Below, in pieces: positions 16,977 through 26,476 of a DNA stretch of 64,000 nucleotides. The stretch covers positions 496,001 through 560,000 of the forward strand of contig CAWJWD010000004.1 in the NCBI GenBank assembly GCA_963846505.1, given 5' to 3'. The translations under genes were made by a program, and so were the position numbers. The notes beneath the pieces are model-generated. The model made no database searches, was not told where the DNA came from, and worked only from the letters and a program-made list of their open reading frames with translations. Origin of the DNA: JACVRW01 sp963846505. Lineage in GTDB: Bacteria > Actinomycetota > Thermoleophilia > Solirubrobacterales > Thermoleophilaceae. How positions within the stretch are numbered: position 1 is the first letter of the stretch; every line of letters begins with the position of its first letter.

Positions 16977-18266
16977 TCAGCGCGGCTGGTAGCCGAGCTT
17001 GCGCAGGCTGTAGCGCTTGTAGTGGCCGTTGGAGGTGCCGGCCGGCGGGCGCAGCCAGCTGGTGCCGAACTCGGCGAACATCAGCGCCCGCTCGGGCCAC
17101 CAGGTGCCCACCGGCAGCGGGCCGCCGTTGCACGAGCCGTCCGAGTAGCCCGGGCGGTTGATCCACATGTAGGCGTCGACCTTGGGATTGACGGTCGCGG
17201 TCGTCGGCGCCGGGCCGGTGCCGCGCAGGCCCGGATGGCACCAGACGTTGATCGTGCGCCAGAGGTGCTGGCTGCGGTTGATCCACTTGCGCACGTGCAC
17301 CGCCCCACGGCCGTTCGAGGACGTGTTGACGATGAACGGCTTGCCGCCCGTCAGGCGCGAGATCTCCAGGCCGTGCTGGACGTTGGCGGCGGTCCAGTCG
17401 AAGTGGGTGACGTTGAGCATGAAGCCGCGCACCTTGCGGATGCCGACGTAGCGCAGCTGCGCGGCGGTGCGCTTGGCCGGCTCCCAGTCGGACGCACCGG
17501 CCTCGACGTAGAGCGTCACGTTCGGCAGCTTGGAGAGCACGTCGATGCCGTAGCGCATGTTGTCCAGGCGCGACTGGCGCCGGCTCTTGGCGAGGCAGTC
17601 GACGGTGCCGAGCGAGTCCGGCTCGAAGGCGATGATCACGCGCGCGTCGCCGACGCCGGCGGCAAAGCGGTCGTACCAGTTGCGCGTGCGGCGGTCCTCG
17701 GCCGGGCCGCCGGCGCCGTAGGTCGGGCTGCAGCGATTGCCGATGTGGCGCATGACGCCCATCAGCGGCACCGCGCCGGGCTGCACGGCGGCGGCGCAGT
17801 TGAGGTAGTCGCGCACCTTCTTGGTCACGTCCGGGCGCGACCAGCGGCCGAACCAGCGGAACTTCGGCTCGCGCGCGATCCTCCACATCAGCCCCGCCTT
17901 GTAGCTCTCGCCACGGTGGAAGTACTTCGCGTAGGTCTCGTAGGCGTGCTCGAGCGGGTCGACGTACCAGCGCAGGCCACGCAGCGGGTTCGGGTCGGCC
18001 GGGTTGGCGCCCTGGGCGCTGACGCCCGGCACGCCCTGGGCGACCTGGGCGGGCTTGCAGTTGCGCGGCACCTCCGGCGTCGGGTCCTGCCCCGGCACCG
18101 GTTGCAGGTCGGGCACCGGGCCGAAGCTGGGTGGCACCGGATCGGCCGGGATCGCAGCCGGATACACGTCGGGCAGGGCCGGTGGCGGAGTCTGCGCGAG
18201 CGCCGGAGCGGCGAGCGCGAGCGCGGCCAGCACGGAGCAGAGGACGAGGCGGAGCCGGAGAGACAT
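16977..18266 (-). CDS. Secreted GH6-like protein, copy B
   Basis: A 429-residue paralogue of copy A with the same GH6 motif order (EPDSLG, YVEAGASDWEPAKRTAAQL, RGFMLNVTHFDWT, INVWCHPG, DAYMWINRPGYSDG). It has a signal peptide (about residues 1-25, ending APALAQ) and a longer amino-terminal Pro-rich region with two extra cysteines. The EPDSL Asp is retained, and so is the Asp in YSDG that copy A has lost. The RDC Asp is missing (NRC). The Lys and Glu near the carboxy Asp are Asn and Tyr, as in copy A. ATG 18266 is favoured over an adjacent TTG. The pair arose by tandem duplication; copy B looks the closer to an active hydrolase. Confidence 0.85.
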   Translation of the reverse strand: MSLRLRLVLCSVLAALALAAPALAQTPPPALPDVYPAAIPADPVPPSFGPVPDLQPVPGQDPTPEVPRNCKPAQVAQGVPGVSAQGANPADPNPLRGLRWYVDPLEHAYETYAKYFHRGESYKAGLMWRIAREPKFRWFGRWSRPDVTKKVRDYLNCAAAVQPGAVPLMGVMRHIGNRCSPTYGAGGPAEDRRTRNWYDRFAAGVGDARVIIAFEPDSLGTVDCLAKSRRQSRLDNMRYGIDVLSKLPNVTLYVEAGASDWEPAKRTAAQLRYVGIRKVRGFMLNVTHFDWTAANVQHGLEISRLTGGKPFIVNTSSNGRGAVHVRKWINRSQHLWRTINVWCHPGLRGTGPAPTTATVNPKVDAYMWINRPGYSDGSCNGGPLPVGTWWPERALMFAEFGTSWLRPPAGTSNGHYKRYSLRKLGYQPR

Positions 18267-18336
18267 CAAGATCCGATATCGGCGTCTCCTCGCCCGTCTT
18301 GAACGCGACGCTCCGGGAAGCGGACGAGCCGCCGGC

Positions 18337-20466
18337 TCAGCCGACGCCGCCCAGCGGCTGCAGCCGCCGGCCGCGCACGAGGAACAGCTCGACGCGGTTG
18401 CGTCCGGGTCGCAGCGTGCGCTCGGGCACCATCAGCGACAGCTGCTCCGCGCGTGCGCCGGCGAGCGTAAACGTGGTCCCGGTGGCCTCGATGCGGCCGT
18501 TGAGGGCGACCGCCACCGTGCGACCGCCGCCGCGCCGCCCATGGGAGATCGTCCCGACGACGTGCGCGGGAACGACGCCGGACGCGGGTCGCACGTCCAG
18601 ATAGCGCCGCGTGCCGATCAGCCGCGCGCGGCTGCGCGAGGGCGGCAGTTGCGCGAGCTCGGGCACGAGCCGGCCGAGCAGGTCCGGGCGAGGACCGTAG
18701 GCGTAGAGGCCGCGACCGAACAGCCGCGCCTTGCGCTGCAGCACCTCCTGCTGCTCGGCACGCCACGAGGGCCGGTCGACGAGGTAGCTGGCCGCGAACT
18801 TCTTCTTGACGATCAGGCGCTGACGCCGTGCAGCGCTCGTCGGAAGCAGCGCCGAGCGTCCGTCGACCTCCCAGGGGATCGGCACGTCGAGCACGTCCGC
18901 GATCGTCGGCAGCACGTCGATCGTCTGCAGCGGCTCGTCGGAGATTGCTCCCCTGCGCTGGTGCGGCGCCTTGAGGAAGAACGGCACCGGCGCGATGTCG
19001 CGCACGTTGCCGGGCCGCAGCAGGCGGCGCGCGTACCCGGCGCGGAAGCTGATCCCGTGGTCGGCGACGACCGCGACCAGCGCTCGGTCGTAGAGGCCGA
19101 CGCGCCGCAGACGGTCGAGCAGCCGCCCGAGCAGCCGGTCGGTGAAGCCCAGTTGCAGCAGGTGTCGCTGGTAGGCCTGACCGGCGAGGAAGGGCGAGTC
19201 GAAGCCGGGCCGCGAGTTCAATCCGCTCAGCTCCTCGCGCGGATGGCGCCGGTAGGCGCGCCCCGACGGCAGGTACTGGTACGGCACGTGCGGCAGCAGC
19301 ATGTGGATGACGTCGAGGCTCGGCCGCCTGCCTGCCCGGATGCCGCGCACGAAGCGGTCGAAGCGCTGCTCGCGACCACCGTCGAGGTTGCCCAGCAGCC
19401 GCTCCTTGCGATGCGCGACCGACTCCGGCGGCGAGCTGCCCGCCAGCAGCACGCTGCGCGAGGTCTCGACCGCGTCGCCGACACGGTCGCGCGAGAACGC
19501 GTTCCAGCTGTGCACCACCGACGGCGCGTCTCGCTCCAGGCTGTCCGGCAAGACGAGATGGAGGTACACGCGCCCGACGTCGTCCCAGACGCCGCCGCCG
19601 GCCTCGCTGAGGTCGTCGCGGCAGAGGCCCGGCGGGCAGAGGGCCGTCGCCTCCTCGTGCACGTGCAGGCGGTAGCGGTCGCCCAGCAGCGTGAACAGGC
19701 TGCGTGGATGGTCCGCGGCGAACGGCAGCCGGTCCGGCCTTGGCAGGCGCCCGTCGAGGATCGCCGGCACGGCGAAGGGCGTGTCCTGCTCGACGCTGGC
19801 GGTGTTGCGGTACCAGGTGGCGCTGCGAGCGAGGCGGGCGAAGTTGGGGAACATGCGCGCGTCGATCTGACCGCCGGCGTCCATCAGCGAGTGCACCGGC
19901 AGCTCGTCGAAGATCACCAGCACCACCGGCGCCGTCGCGCGCACGCCGGCGGGCCTCGCCTTGGCTTCCTCGTGCAGCACGAGCTTCGAGACGTCGGAGA
20001 AGGCCAGGAACAGCACCAGGAAGACCAGCGGCGCCGGTGCCAGCACGCTCAGCAGTGAGCGCGCACCACGCACGCGGGTGTAGGCGAAGGCCGCCACGCC
20101 GCCCACGAGCAGCGCCGCCGCGAGCGCGGGGACGACCGCTGCGATCGAGAGCGCCTCGAGCGCGATCGCCGCCACCAGCACGCTCACCAGGCACAGCTGC
20201 AGCGCCCGCGCCAGGCGAGGGCTGGCGAGCTCAGCCAGACCGACGAGACCCGTCAAGGCGAGCGGCGGCACCAGCGCGACCGCGAGGGCGAAGACGACGA
20301 TCTCCCCCGCCGGCCAGCCGTGCAGCGCGAAGAACTCGGGGCTGCGCCCGAGCAGATCGAACAGGGGTCGTGCGACCGCGAACGCCCACAGCGCCCCGAG
20401 ATGGGCGCCGCGCTCGAGCAGCAGCCGGCGACGCCGCTCTCGCCGCTGACCGGCCGAGCCTTCCAT
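18337..20466 (-). CDS. Membrane-anchored alkaline-phosphatase/sulfatase-fold protein
   Basis: A 709-residue protein. Residues ~20-165 hold about five membrane helices; the rest is extracytoplasmic. The catalytic domain starts at VVLVIFDELPVHSLMD (metal Asp) and continues to EQDTPFAVPAILDG, where Thr stands at the nucleophile position. VADHGISFRAG gives the later metal Asp-His. Layout resembles LtaS/phosphoglycerol or phosphoethanolamine transferases more than true sulfatases, since no Cys-x-Pro-x-Arg occurs. A beta-rich ~120-residue carboxy domain follows. A paralogue of similar layout lies at 30341-32515. Role inferred: transfer or removal of a phospho- or sulfo-group on a surface glycan. 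Confidence 0.75.
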   Translation of the reverse strand: MEGSAGQRRERRRRLLLERGAHLGALWAFAVARPLFDLLGRSPEFFALHGWPAGEIVVFALAVALVPPLALTGLVGLAELASPRLARALQLCLVSVLVAAIALEALSIAAVVPALAAALLVGGVAAFAYTRVRGARSLLSVLAPAPLVFLVLFLAFSDVSKLVLHEEAKARPAGVRATAPVVLVIFDELPVHSLMDAGGQIDARMFPNFARLARSATWYRNTASVEQDTPFAVPAILDGRLPRPDRLPFAADHPRSLFTLLGDRYRLHVHEEATALCPPGLCRDDLSEAGGGVWDDVGRVYLHLVLPDSLERDAPSVVHSWNAFSRDRVGDAVETSRSVLLAGSSPPESVAHRKERLLGNLDGGREQRFDRFVRGIRAGRRPSLDVIHMLLPHVPYQYLPSGRAYRRHPREELSGLNSRPGFDSPFLAGQAYQRHLLQLGFTDRLLGRLLDRLRRVGLYDRALVAVVADHGISFRAGYARRLLRPGNVRDIAPVPFFLKAPHQRRGAISDEPLQTIDVLPTIADVLDVPIPWEVDGRSALLPTSAARRQRLIVKKKFAASYLVDRPSWRAEQQEVLQRKARLFGRGLYAYGPRPDLLGRLVPELAQLPPSRSRARLIGTRRYLDVRPASGVVPAHVVGTISHGRRGGGRTVAVALNGRIEATGTTFTLAGARAEQLSLMVPERTLRPGRNRVELFLVRGRRLQPLGGVG

Positions 20467-20547
20467 GACCCGGCCAGTATCTCTCGACTTTGCCCTGCTA
20501 TCGGCCGCCTTAACGCCGCTGCAACACAGCGGCGGCGGCCACGGTCG

Positions 20548-22104
20548 CTACGAGTGCAGCGGTTCCTTCATCGACTTCGTCTCAGGCGCGTCGATGTAGG
20601 GCTGCTGCTCGTCCTGCTGCTCCTCCTCGTGGTACACCGACTCGGCGTTGACGGCCCAGATGTCGTGCTCGGCGCCGTCGACGAGGTTGTCCACCGCACG
20701 CATCGCGGTGAGCATGGAGTGATCGCTGTTGTTGTAGCGGTGCAGCCCGTTGCGGCCGACCTGGATGAAGTTGTCCAGGCCGTCGAGCCAGGAGCGGATC
20801 GTGGAGACGCGCTCGGCGTACTCGGAGTCGTAGATCGGGTACGCCTTCGGCACCCGCTCGACGAAGCCGAACTCGAGCTGGTCGGGCCGCGCCAGGCCGA
20901 GCTGCTCGAGCTCGCGCATGCCGAGCTCGACGAGCTTGTCGTCCTCGGTCTCCCAGAGCTCGTCGCCGGCGAAGCAGAAGAACTCCAGGCCGACGCAGGC
21001 CTTGGTCGGGTCCGGCACCATCCACGGGCTCCAGGAGCGGAAGTTCTGGATCCGCCCCACGTTCACGCTCGGGTCGTGGATGTAGATCCAGTTGTCGGGG
21101 AAGATGTCGTCCCCGTTGAGCACGACCGCGACCGTCAGGAAGTCGCGGTAGCGCACGCCCTTGGCGGCCGCCACGACCTCCGGCTTGGGATGCGGCGCGG
21201 CCATGCCGACCATGTTGCGCAGCGGCAGCGACGAGATCACCGCCGCCGGCTCGAAGACCTTGTCGCCGGCGTGCACGCGCACGCACTTCTCGCCCTCGAA
21301 CTCGAGCTTGTCGACCTTGTGCTCCATCAGCACCTGACCGCCGAGCTGACGGATGTCGTCGGTCATCGTCTCCCACATCTGGCCGGGGCCGTAGCGGGGA
21401 TAGTTGAACTCGCTGATCAGCGACTTGATCTTGTCGCCCTTGTTGCCGAAGAAGGCGGACTTGGCGGCGCTGAAGAACGACAGGCCCTTGATGCGCTGGG
21501 CGGCCCAGTCGGCCCGGATCTCCGAGGTCGGCACGCCCCAGACCTTCTCCGTGTACGACTTGAAGAAGTGCAGGAACAGGCGCTTGCCGAAGCGGTTGGT
21601 GACCCACTGCTCGAAGGTCTCCTCCTTGCCCTTGGGCTTGACCTGCGCCCAGAGGTAGGAGAAGCCGCAGCGCATCAGCTCGATCGGGCCGAGCTTCTTG
21701 ATCACGTCCGGGCCGCGCAGCGGATAGTCGATGAAGCGGTGGCGCCAGTAGATGCGCGACATGCGCGGGCGCTTGAGGAACTCCTCGCGCATGATCTCGT
21801 GCCAGAGGTCGTCGACCTCCTTGACCTTGGTGAAGAAGCGGTGGCCACCGAGATCGAAGCGATAGCCGTCGCGAACCGCGGTCTTGGCGATGCCGCCGAC
21901 CTGGTCCTCGGCCTCGAGGACGATCACCGGCAGGCCCTTCTTGGCCAGCAGGTAGCCGGCGGTCAGGCCGGCGGGGCCGCCGCCGAGGATGACGGTCGGC
22001 TTGTCGCGCATCTCCGGGCGCGCGAGCTTCGCGGGGGGCTCGACCTTGAGCTCCCGTTCGATGGGCTTCGGGGCTGCGTTGCTGTTCGTGCTGTTCTCGC
22101 TCAT
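20548..22104 (-). CDS. FAD-dependent amine oxidase / UDP-galactopyranose-mutase-like protein
   Basis: A 518-residue flavoprotein. A ~35-residue polar leader precedes the dinucleotide-binding motif ILGGGPAGLTAGYLLAKKG and VIVLEAEDQVGG. The middle holds FDLGGHRFFTK and SYTEKVWGVPTSEI, and the end HRYNNSDHSMLTAM, which close the FAD site. These features match the protoporphyrinogen-oxidase/UGM-like group often encoded with glycosyltransferases. The start overlaps the stop of the preceding GT39 gene (ATGA), so the two are coupled. A reaction on a nucleotide sugar or lipid-linked sugar is inference. No transmembrane helix is seen. Confidence 0.75.
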   Translation of the reverse strand: MSENSTNSNAAPKPIERELKVEPPAKLARPEMRDKPTVILGGGPAGLTAGYLLAKKGLPVIVLEAEDQVGGIAKTAVRDGYRFDLGGHRFFTKVKEVDDLWHEIMREEFLKRPRMSRIYWRHRFIDYPLRGPDVIKKLGPIELMRCGFSYLWAQVKPKGKEETFEQWVTNRFGKRLFLHFFKSYTEKVWGVPTSEIRADWAAQRIKGLSFFSAAKSAFFGNKGDKIKSLISEFNYPRYGPGQMWETMTDDIRQLGGQVLMEHKVDKLEFEGEKCVRVHAGDKVFEPAAVISSLPLRNMVGMAAPHPKPEVVAAAKGVRYRDFLTVAVVLNGDDIFPDNWIYIHDPSVNVGRIQNFRSWSPWMVPDPTKACVGLEFFCFAGDELWETEDDKLVELGMRELEQLGLARPDQLEFGFVERVPKAYPIYDSEYAERVSTIRSWLDGLDNFIQVGRNGLHRYNNSDHSMLTAMRAVDNLVDGAEHDIWAVNAESVYHEEEQQDEQQPYIDAPETKSMKEPLHS

Positions 22105-23678
22105 CCGGTCTTCTCGTAGACGACTCCGCGCACGCCGATGCGGGTGGCGCGCTTGTAGAAGGGCGGTACGGCTGCGACGAGGTCGAAATCGGGGTTGGTG
22201 GCCAGCGCGTGGCCCCACTGGGCCGAGCGTCGTCGCACGAGCTGGGTCCAGGGCGCGTCCCAATCGTCGACCCGCGACGTCATGGGGTACACGATCAAGA
22301 CCTTCGCGCCGCGCGGCAGCTTAGCAAGCAGCGGATCGAGGTTCTTGCGCGGAGTGGCGTCCTCCAGATCCTCTTGGGCGTCGGTCCAGTCCATGATCCG
22401 CTTGTTGGCGACGGCGCCCATCGCGTTCGCGTACTGCAGCGGCGGCGCGCTGCCCAGCTCCTCCAGGTGGTACTCGATCAGCGGTCCCTGCTCGGGCTGC
22501 ATCGAGATCACCAGGTCGTCTTCCTGCAGCAGCGGCAGGGTGGCGTTGCGCAGGTCCGCGGCGTTCGACTTGTTCGTCAGCCCGTAGGTGCGCGGGATCG
22601 CCCAGATGCCGAGGACGACGATCAGCGCGACCAGGCCGAGCTTGCCGGCGCGCGAGAGGCCGAAGGCGCCGATCAGGATCAGCTGGCCGAGGATGATGCC
22701 GAGGTAGCGCGTGGTCCAGGCCGGCGAGACCTGGGACACGATCCACGCCACCGCGAGCGTCGCGAGGCAGAGCACCATGGCGGCGATCACCGCGGTGCGC
22801 TCCTTGTCGTCGACCTTGCGCTGCAGCACCGCCGCGATGCCCGAGCCGCCGGCCAGCAACAGCGCAACCGTCGGCGTGCCGCCGCCGAGCAGCGACTTCG
22901 AGATCTGCACCGGGGCGCCGAAGTTCGGCGGGTTGAGCCAGGGTGCGCCGGTGTGGCGAACCTGGTGCAGCAGCGTCGGGATCCACGGCAGGTACAGCAG
23001 CCCCGCCGCGCCGAAGCCGATCAGCGCGTCGCGGACGAAGGCACGGCGGTCCGGGGAGACGAACCAGCACGGGATCAGCGCCACGACCGCGCCGACCGCC
23101 GCGAAGCCCGCCCAGTTGTGCGTGTAGAGCGACGCCACCAGCAAGATCGCGAACAACGGCAGGTACGAGCGGCGGCGGAAGGCGAAGACGTGCAGGAAGG
23201 CGGCCGTCGTCAGCAGCGAGAGCACCAGCATGAGCGCGTACATGCGGGTCTCCTGCGCGTAGGCGGTCAGGAACGGGTTGACCGCGCACATGGCCGCGCA
23301 GATCAGGCCGGCGCGGCGGCCGAAGAGGCTCCAGCCCGCCCACATGCCACCCGGGATCGAGCAGAGCGCGATGAACATCGACAGCGATTGCGTCGCCCGC
23401 GGGCCGTCGCCGAAGACGTCCATCCAGAGCGACAGCAGCATGTAGTACAGCGGCGGCGAACCGTCGACGCGCAGCACGTGCGGGATGTCGAAGAACGGCT
23501 GCGCGGCGATCCCGATCGACAGCCCCTCGTCCATCCACAGCGAGGCCCCGAGCGACTTCGTGCGCAGGTAGGCCGAGACCGCCACCAGGCCGACCAGCAC
23601 GAGCGTCGGCAGCACGAAGCGCGTCGGCAGGCTGCCCACCCGAGGGAGGGCGCGGGGACGGGATGCGACGCTTGCCAC
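22101..23678 (-). CDS. GT39-family membrane glycosyltransferase
   Basis: A 525-residue integral membrane protein with about eleven to twelve helices up to residue ~350 and a ~170-residue soluble tail. The first loop carries SLWMDEGLSIG with the Asp50-Glu51 pair of GT-C enzymes, followed by DGSPPLYYMLLSLW, the usual second conserved stretch of GT39/GT83. It likely moves a sugar from a polyprenyl phosphate to a surface acceptor. Start is a GTG at 23678. It is between the flavoprotein (coupled) and another membrane protein 13 bases upstream, forming a four-gene operon from 26253 to 20548. Confidence 0.82.
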   Translation of the reverse strand: MASVASRPRALPRVGSLPTRFVLPTLVLVGLVAVSAYLRTKSLGASLWMDEGLSIGIAAQPFFDIPHVLRVDGSPPLYYMLLSLWMDVFGDGPRATQSLSMFIALCSIPGGMWAGWSLFGRRAGLICAAMCAVNPFLTAYAQETRMYALMLVLSLLTTAAFLHVFAFRRRSYLPLFAILLVASLYTHNWAGFAAVGAVVALIPCWFVSPDRRAFVRDALIGFGAAGLLYLPWIPTLLHQVRHTGAPWLNPPNFGAPVQISKSLLGGGTPTVALLLAGGSGIAAVLQRKVDDKERTAVIAAMVLCLATLAVAWIVSQVSPAWTTRYLGIILGQLILIGAFGLSRAGKLGLVALIVVLGIWAIPRTYGLTNKSNAADLRNATLPLLQEDDLVISMQPEQGPLIEYHLEELGSAPPLQYANAMGAVANKRIMDWTDAQEDLEDATPRKNLDPLLAKLPRGAKVLIVYPMTSRVDDWDAPWTQLVRRRSAQWGHALATNPDFDLVAAVPPFYKRATRIGVRGVVYEKTG

Positions 23679-23691
23679 GCGCGAATCCTAG

Positions 23692-25284
23692 TCAGGCGCC
23701 CGGAGGGGCCTCTGCCGTGGGAGCAGCGAGATCCGCCGCGGGACAGCGCCCGTCACCGCCGGTCGGCGGGACGGTCAGGATGCGCTCCTTGCCGTTGACC
23801 TCGACCAGCCGGAAGTCGCCGCTGGTCGGCTTGGCCACCAGCGGGCCGTCCGGCACGGTGCGGGTGCGGAACACGACGCCGGGCGGCGGCGTCTCCTTCC
23901 ACCCCACCTGGATGCCGTGGATGCCGAGCTCGTAGGCCACCATCTGGGTCTGGAACGGGCCGCTGAAGACGCCGCCGCAGGCGAGCAGGCGATCCTTGCC
24001 ACCGGCCGCGTCGATGGCCCCCTTGAGGTCGTGCCAGACGTCCGCCTCGTGCTCGAGGCCACCGGCGACGCGGCTGATGTTGTTGCCCTTGGCGTTGATG
24101 ATCGGCGAGGCCACGACCAGGCCGAGCACGAGCGCCCCGGCCGCGACGAGGGTGCCCGCGCGCGGCGTGCCGAGGACGCGCTCGCCGAGCCAGCCGACCC
24201 CCTGCAGCAGGCGCGTCACGCCCATCCCGCCGAGCACGCAGACCGCCGCCGTCGTGACGATCAGGTAGCGCTGGTTGCCGGCGAAGCCGCCCTCGGTCAT
24301 CGCTGCCACGAGGGCAAACCAGGAGAAGCCCAGTGCCGCCAGCCACAGCGTCTGCGCCTCGGCGCGGCGGCGCAGCCAGGCCACGACCGCGTAGCCGGTG
24401 GCGATGATCACGCCCAGCTCCACCGGCGAGATCGTCGTCTTCTGGAACTTCTTGAACAGCTCGAACGACGGCCGCTCGGCGAACGCGACGCTGCCCGGAT
24501 TGGGCGCGTTGGCGCGCGCGCCGGCGCGGAAGGGATCGCCCGAACCCCACCACTCCGGCAGGAACCAGAGCGCCGGGATCAGTGCCGCCAAGCCGACCAT
24601 GCGCAGCCGCAGGCGTGGCTCGGCGAACCACAGCCAGAGCCCGTAGAGGCCGAGGAACGGCCACGCCTCGGGCCGCAGCAGCGCACAGGCGACGCCGAGG
24701 TAGAGCGCATGGTCGCGCCGGCCGTCGAAGTGGCGCTCGAACGCCCACAGGAACAGCGCGGCGAGCAGCGGCTCGGAGTTGCCGAGCGCCGCGTCGCGCA
24801 CGAAGTGGAAGCTCGAGAACAGCGCCAGCGCCGAGGCGACCCCGGCCACGACGCCGTACCACGTGCCGTGCATCAGCTTGTAGGCGACGCGGAAGGCCAT
24901 CACGCAGGCGAGCAGGCCGCCCGCGCGGCCGATCACGACCCACAGGAACGGCGCCGTGTCGTGCCCGACGAACGCGAACACGGTCGTGAACAGCACCGGC
25001 AGCGGCTTCCACGAGGGTCCGCCGTCGGTGAGCAGGTCCAGATGGACGATCTCGCGACCCCAGAGGATCCAGGCCCAAGGGTCGTAGGTCGGCGTCGAGG
25101 GCAGCAGCAGCGTCAGGCCCGCGATCGCCAGGCAGACGACGATCCACGGCCAGACAGGCCCCAGGGAGGGCTCGCGACGGTCTGCGGCCGCCGCGCTGGG
25201 TGATGTCGCGCCAGCCTGGTCGTGACCGTCCAGGCCGGACTCGCGGCCGCGCAGGGCGCGAAGCTGAGCGGCGGGAGCCCGCAT
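23692..25284 (-). CDS. Polytopic membrane protein, probable GT-C-type glycosyltransferase
   Basis: A 530-residue protein with a ~40-residue polar amino end and about eleven hydrophobic helices. The first loop has a YDPWAWILWGREI stretch instead of the Asp-Glu pair seen in its neighbours. The carboxy ~130 residues are soluble and include two Cys. Its hydropathy and position suggest a GT-C relative, but the diagnostic acidic pair is not obvious, so catalytic activity is uncertain. It lies nine bases after the flippase-like gene and 13 before the GT39 gene, all minus strand. Confidence 0.65.
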   Translation of the reverse strand: MRAPAAQLRALRGRESGLDGHDQAGATSPSAAAADRREPSLGPVWPWIVVCLAIAGLTLLLPSTPTYDPWAWILWGREIVHLDLLTDGGPSWKPLPVLFTTVFAFVGHDTAPFLWVVIGRAGGLLACVMAFRVAYKLMHGTWYGVVAGVASALALFSSFHFVRDAALGNSEPLLAALFLWAFERHFDGRRDHALYLGVACALLRPEAWPFLGLYGLWLWFAEPRLRLRMVGLAALIPALWFLPEWWGSGDPFRAGARANAPNPGSVAFAERPSFELFKKFQKTTISPVELGVIIATGYAVVAWLRRRAEAQTLWLAALGFSWFALVAAMTEGGFAGNQRYLIVTTAAVCVLGGMGVTRLLQGVGWLGERVLGTPRAGTLVAAGALVLGLVVASPIINAKGNNISRVAGGLEHEADVWHDLKGAIDAAGGKDRLLACGGVFSGPFQTQMVAYELGIHGIQVGWKETPPPGVVFRTRTVPDGPLVAKPTSGDFRLVEVNGKERILTVPPTGGDGRCPAADLAAPTAEAPPGA

Positions 25285-25293
25285 GAGCGGGGC

Positions 25294-26253
25294 TTAGGCT
25301 CGGCTCGCCTCGAGCCGAACCGCCGTCCTGACTCGCGCCCAGCCGCCGTAGCGGACGACGAGCAGGACGAGGCCGACGAGGGTGATCGGGACGAACAGGA
25401 TGAAGCGCAGCAGCAGCAGGTACGGCAGCGCGGCCGACTCGGTGCCGCCGATCGCCTTGACGCCGAAGATGACCGCCGCGTCGAAGGTGCCGACGTAGCC
25501 GGGCGCGGCCGGCAGCATCGCGAACAGGTTCGCGAGCGCCATCAGGTAGAGCGCGCCCATCGCGGAGATGTCGAGCCCGGTCGCGTGGGCGACGGCGAGG
25601 TAGACGCTCGCCTCCATGCCCCAGATCGCGAACGAGCCGATCAGCAGGACGACCCCCGTCTTCGACAGCAGCGCGCGCGGAGCCCCCGCGAGCGGCGTGA
25701 GGAAGTCGCGCACCTTGCCGAGCATGCCCTTGCGGCGGGCGATCTCGAAGGCGACGACCGCGATCGCCAGCAGCGCCAGCCCGATGCCGCCGATCAGGAA
25801 CGGCCGGTCGCTGGGGATCTTCGTGTCGCGCAGGATGCCGAAGGCGACGACCGCGAAGATCACCGCCAGCGCGATCGCGTCGAGGATGCGCTCGGCGACC
25901 ATCGTGCCGAGCAGCTGACGCTTGCCCGCGTCGGCGCGCTTGGACATCAGCACGACCTTGATGACGTCCCCGGCGCGGGCGGGCAGGACGTTGTTGCCCA
26001 TGTAGCCGACGCAGGTCAGCGAGTAGGAGTCCGCGCGCTTGGGATGCACGTGCACGAGGTGCATGATCTGGTGCCAGCGCTCGGAGCGCAGCAGCGTCAC
26101 GAGCGCGTAGAGACCGAGGCCGGCGAGCAGCCAGGCGTACGCGGTCGTGCCGTGCGGGAGCTTCGGGGCGTCCTGCTTGGAAGCCCACCAGATCACCGCA
26201 CCCAGCGCGACAAGCGACACGAGAGCTTGGATGAGCGCGAAGCGACGGTTCAT
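25294..26253 (-). CDS. Lysylphosphatidylglycerol-synthase-TM/UPF0104 family membrane protein
   Basis: A 319-residue protein with about eight membrane helices. The family signature GYMGNNVLPARAGDVIKV, here around residues 80-97, is characteristic of the UPF0104/AglD-like transmembrane domain that is fused to the synthase in MprF. No catalytic LPG-synthase domain is attached. Members are often thought to flip or handle lipids in envelope biogenesis. ATG 26253 is chosen; further upstream sequence is not conserved. It begins the operon running to 20548. Confidence 0.82.
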   Translation of the reverse strand: MNRRFALIQALVSLVALGAVIWWASKQDAPKLPHGTTAYAWLLAGLGLYALVTLLRSERWHQIMHLVHVHPKRADSYSLTCVGYMGNNVLPARAGDVIKVVLMSKRADAGKRQLLGTMVAERILDAIALAVIFAVVAFGILRDTKIPSDRPFLIGGIGLALLAIAVVAFEIARRKGMLGKVRDFLTPLAGAPRALLSKTGVVLLIGSFAIWGMEASVYLAVAHATGLDISAMGALYLMALANLFAMLPAAPGYVGTFDAAVIFGVKAIGGTESAALPYLLLLRFILFVPITLVGLVLLVVRYGGWARVRTAVRLEASRA

Positions 26254-26443
26254 GGATCGTTCGGAGTGACCGCCCGGGAACGACGCGGACACATTGGGGA
26301 ACTGCTGCGCAGGGGACCGGCGCCGGGACCGCCGGGCGCGGGGCATCACGGTAGCAGTACCCGCCGTCGCCACGCCACAATCCGAGCGACCACGCCCGGA
26401 CCACAACCTCGGGCCTTCCTGCGTGTTCCGCCAGGCACGACGC

Positions 26444-26449
26444 TACCCT
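26444..26449 (+). promoter_or_regulatory. Putative -10 box of the GH2 gene
   Basis: TACCCT lies 27 bases before the proposed GTG of the GH2 gene, in the 223-base gap 26254-26476. The rest of this gap shows nothing recognisable except GC-rich inverted repeats around 26310-26340. Confidence 0.3.
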
Positions 26450-26476
26450 GCGCTCGGCTCGCTTTCCCTCCTCCCT

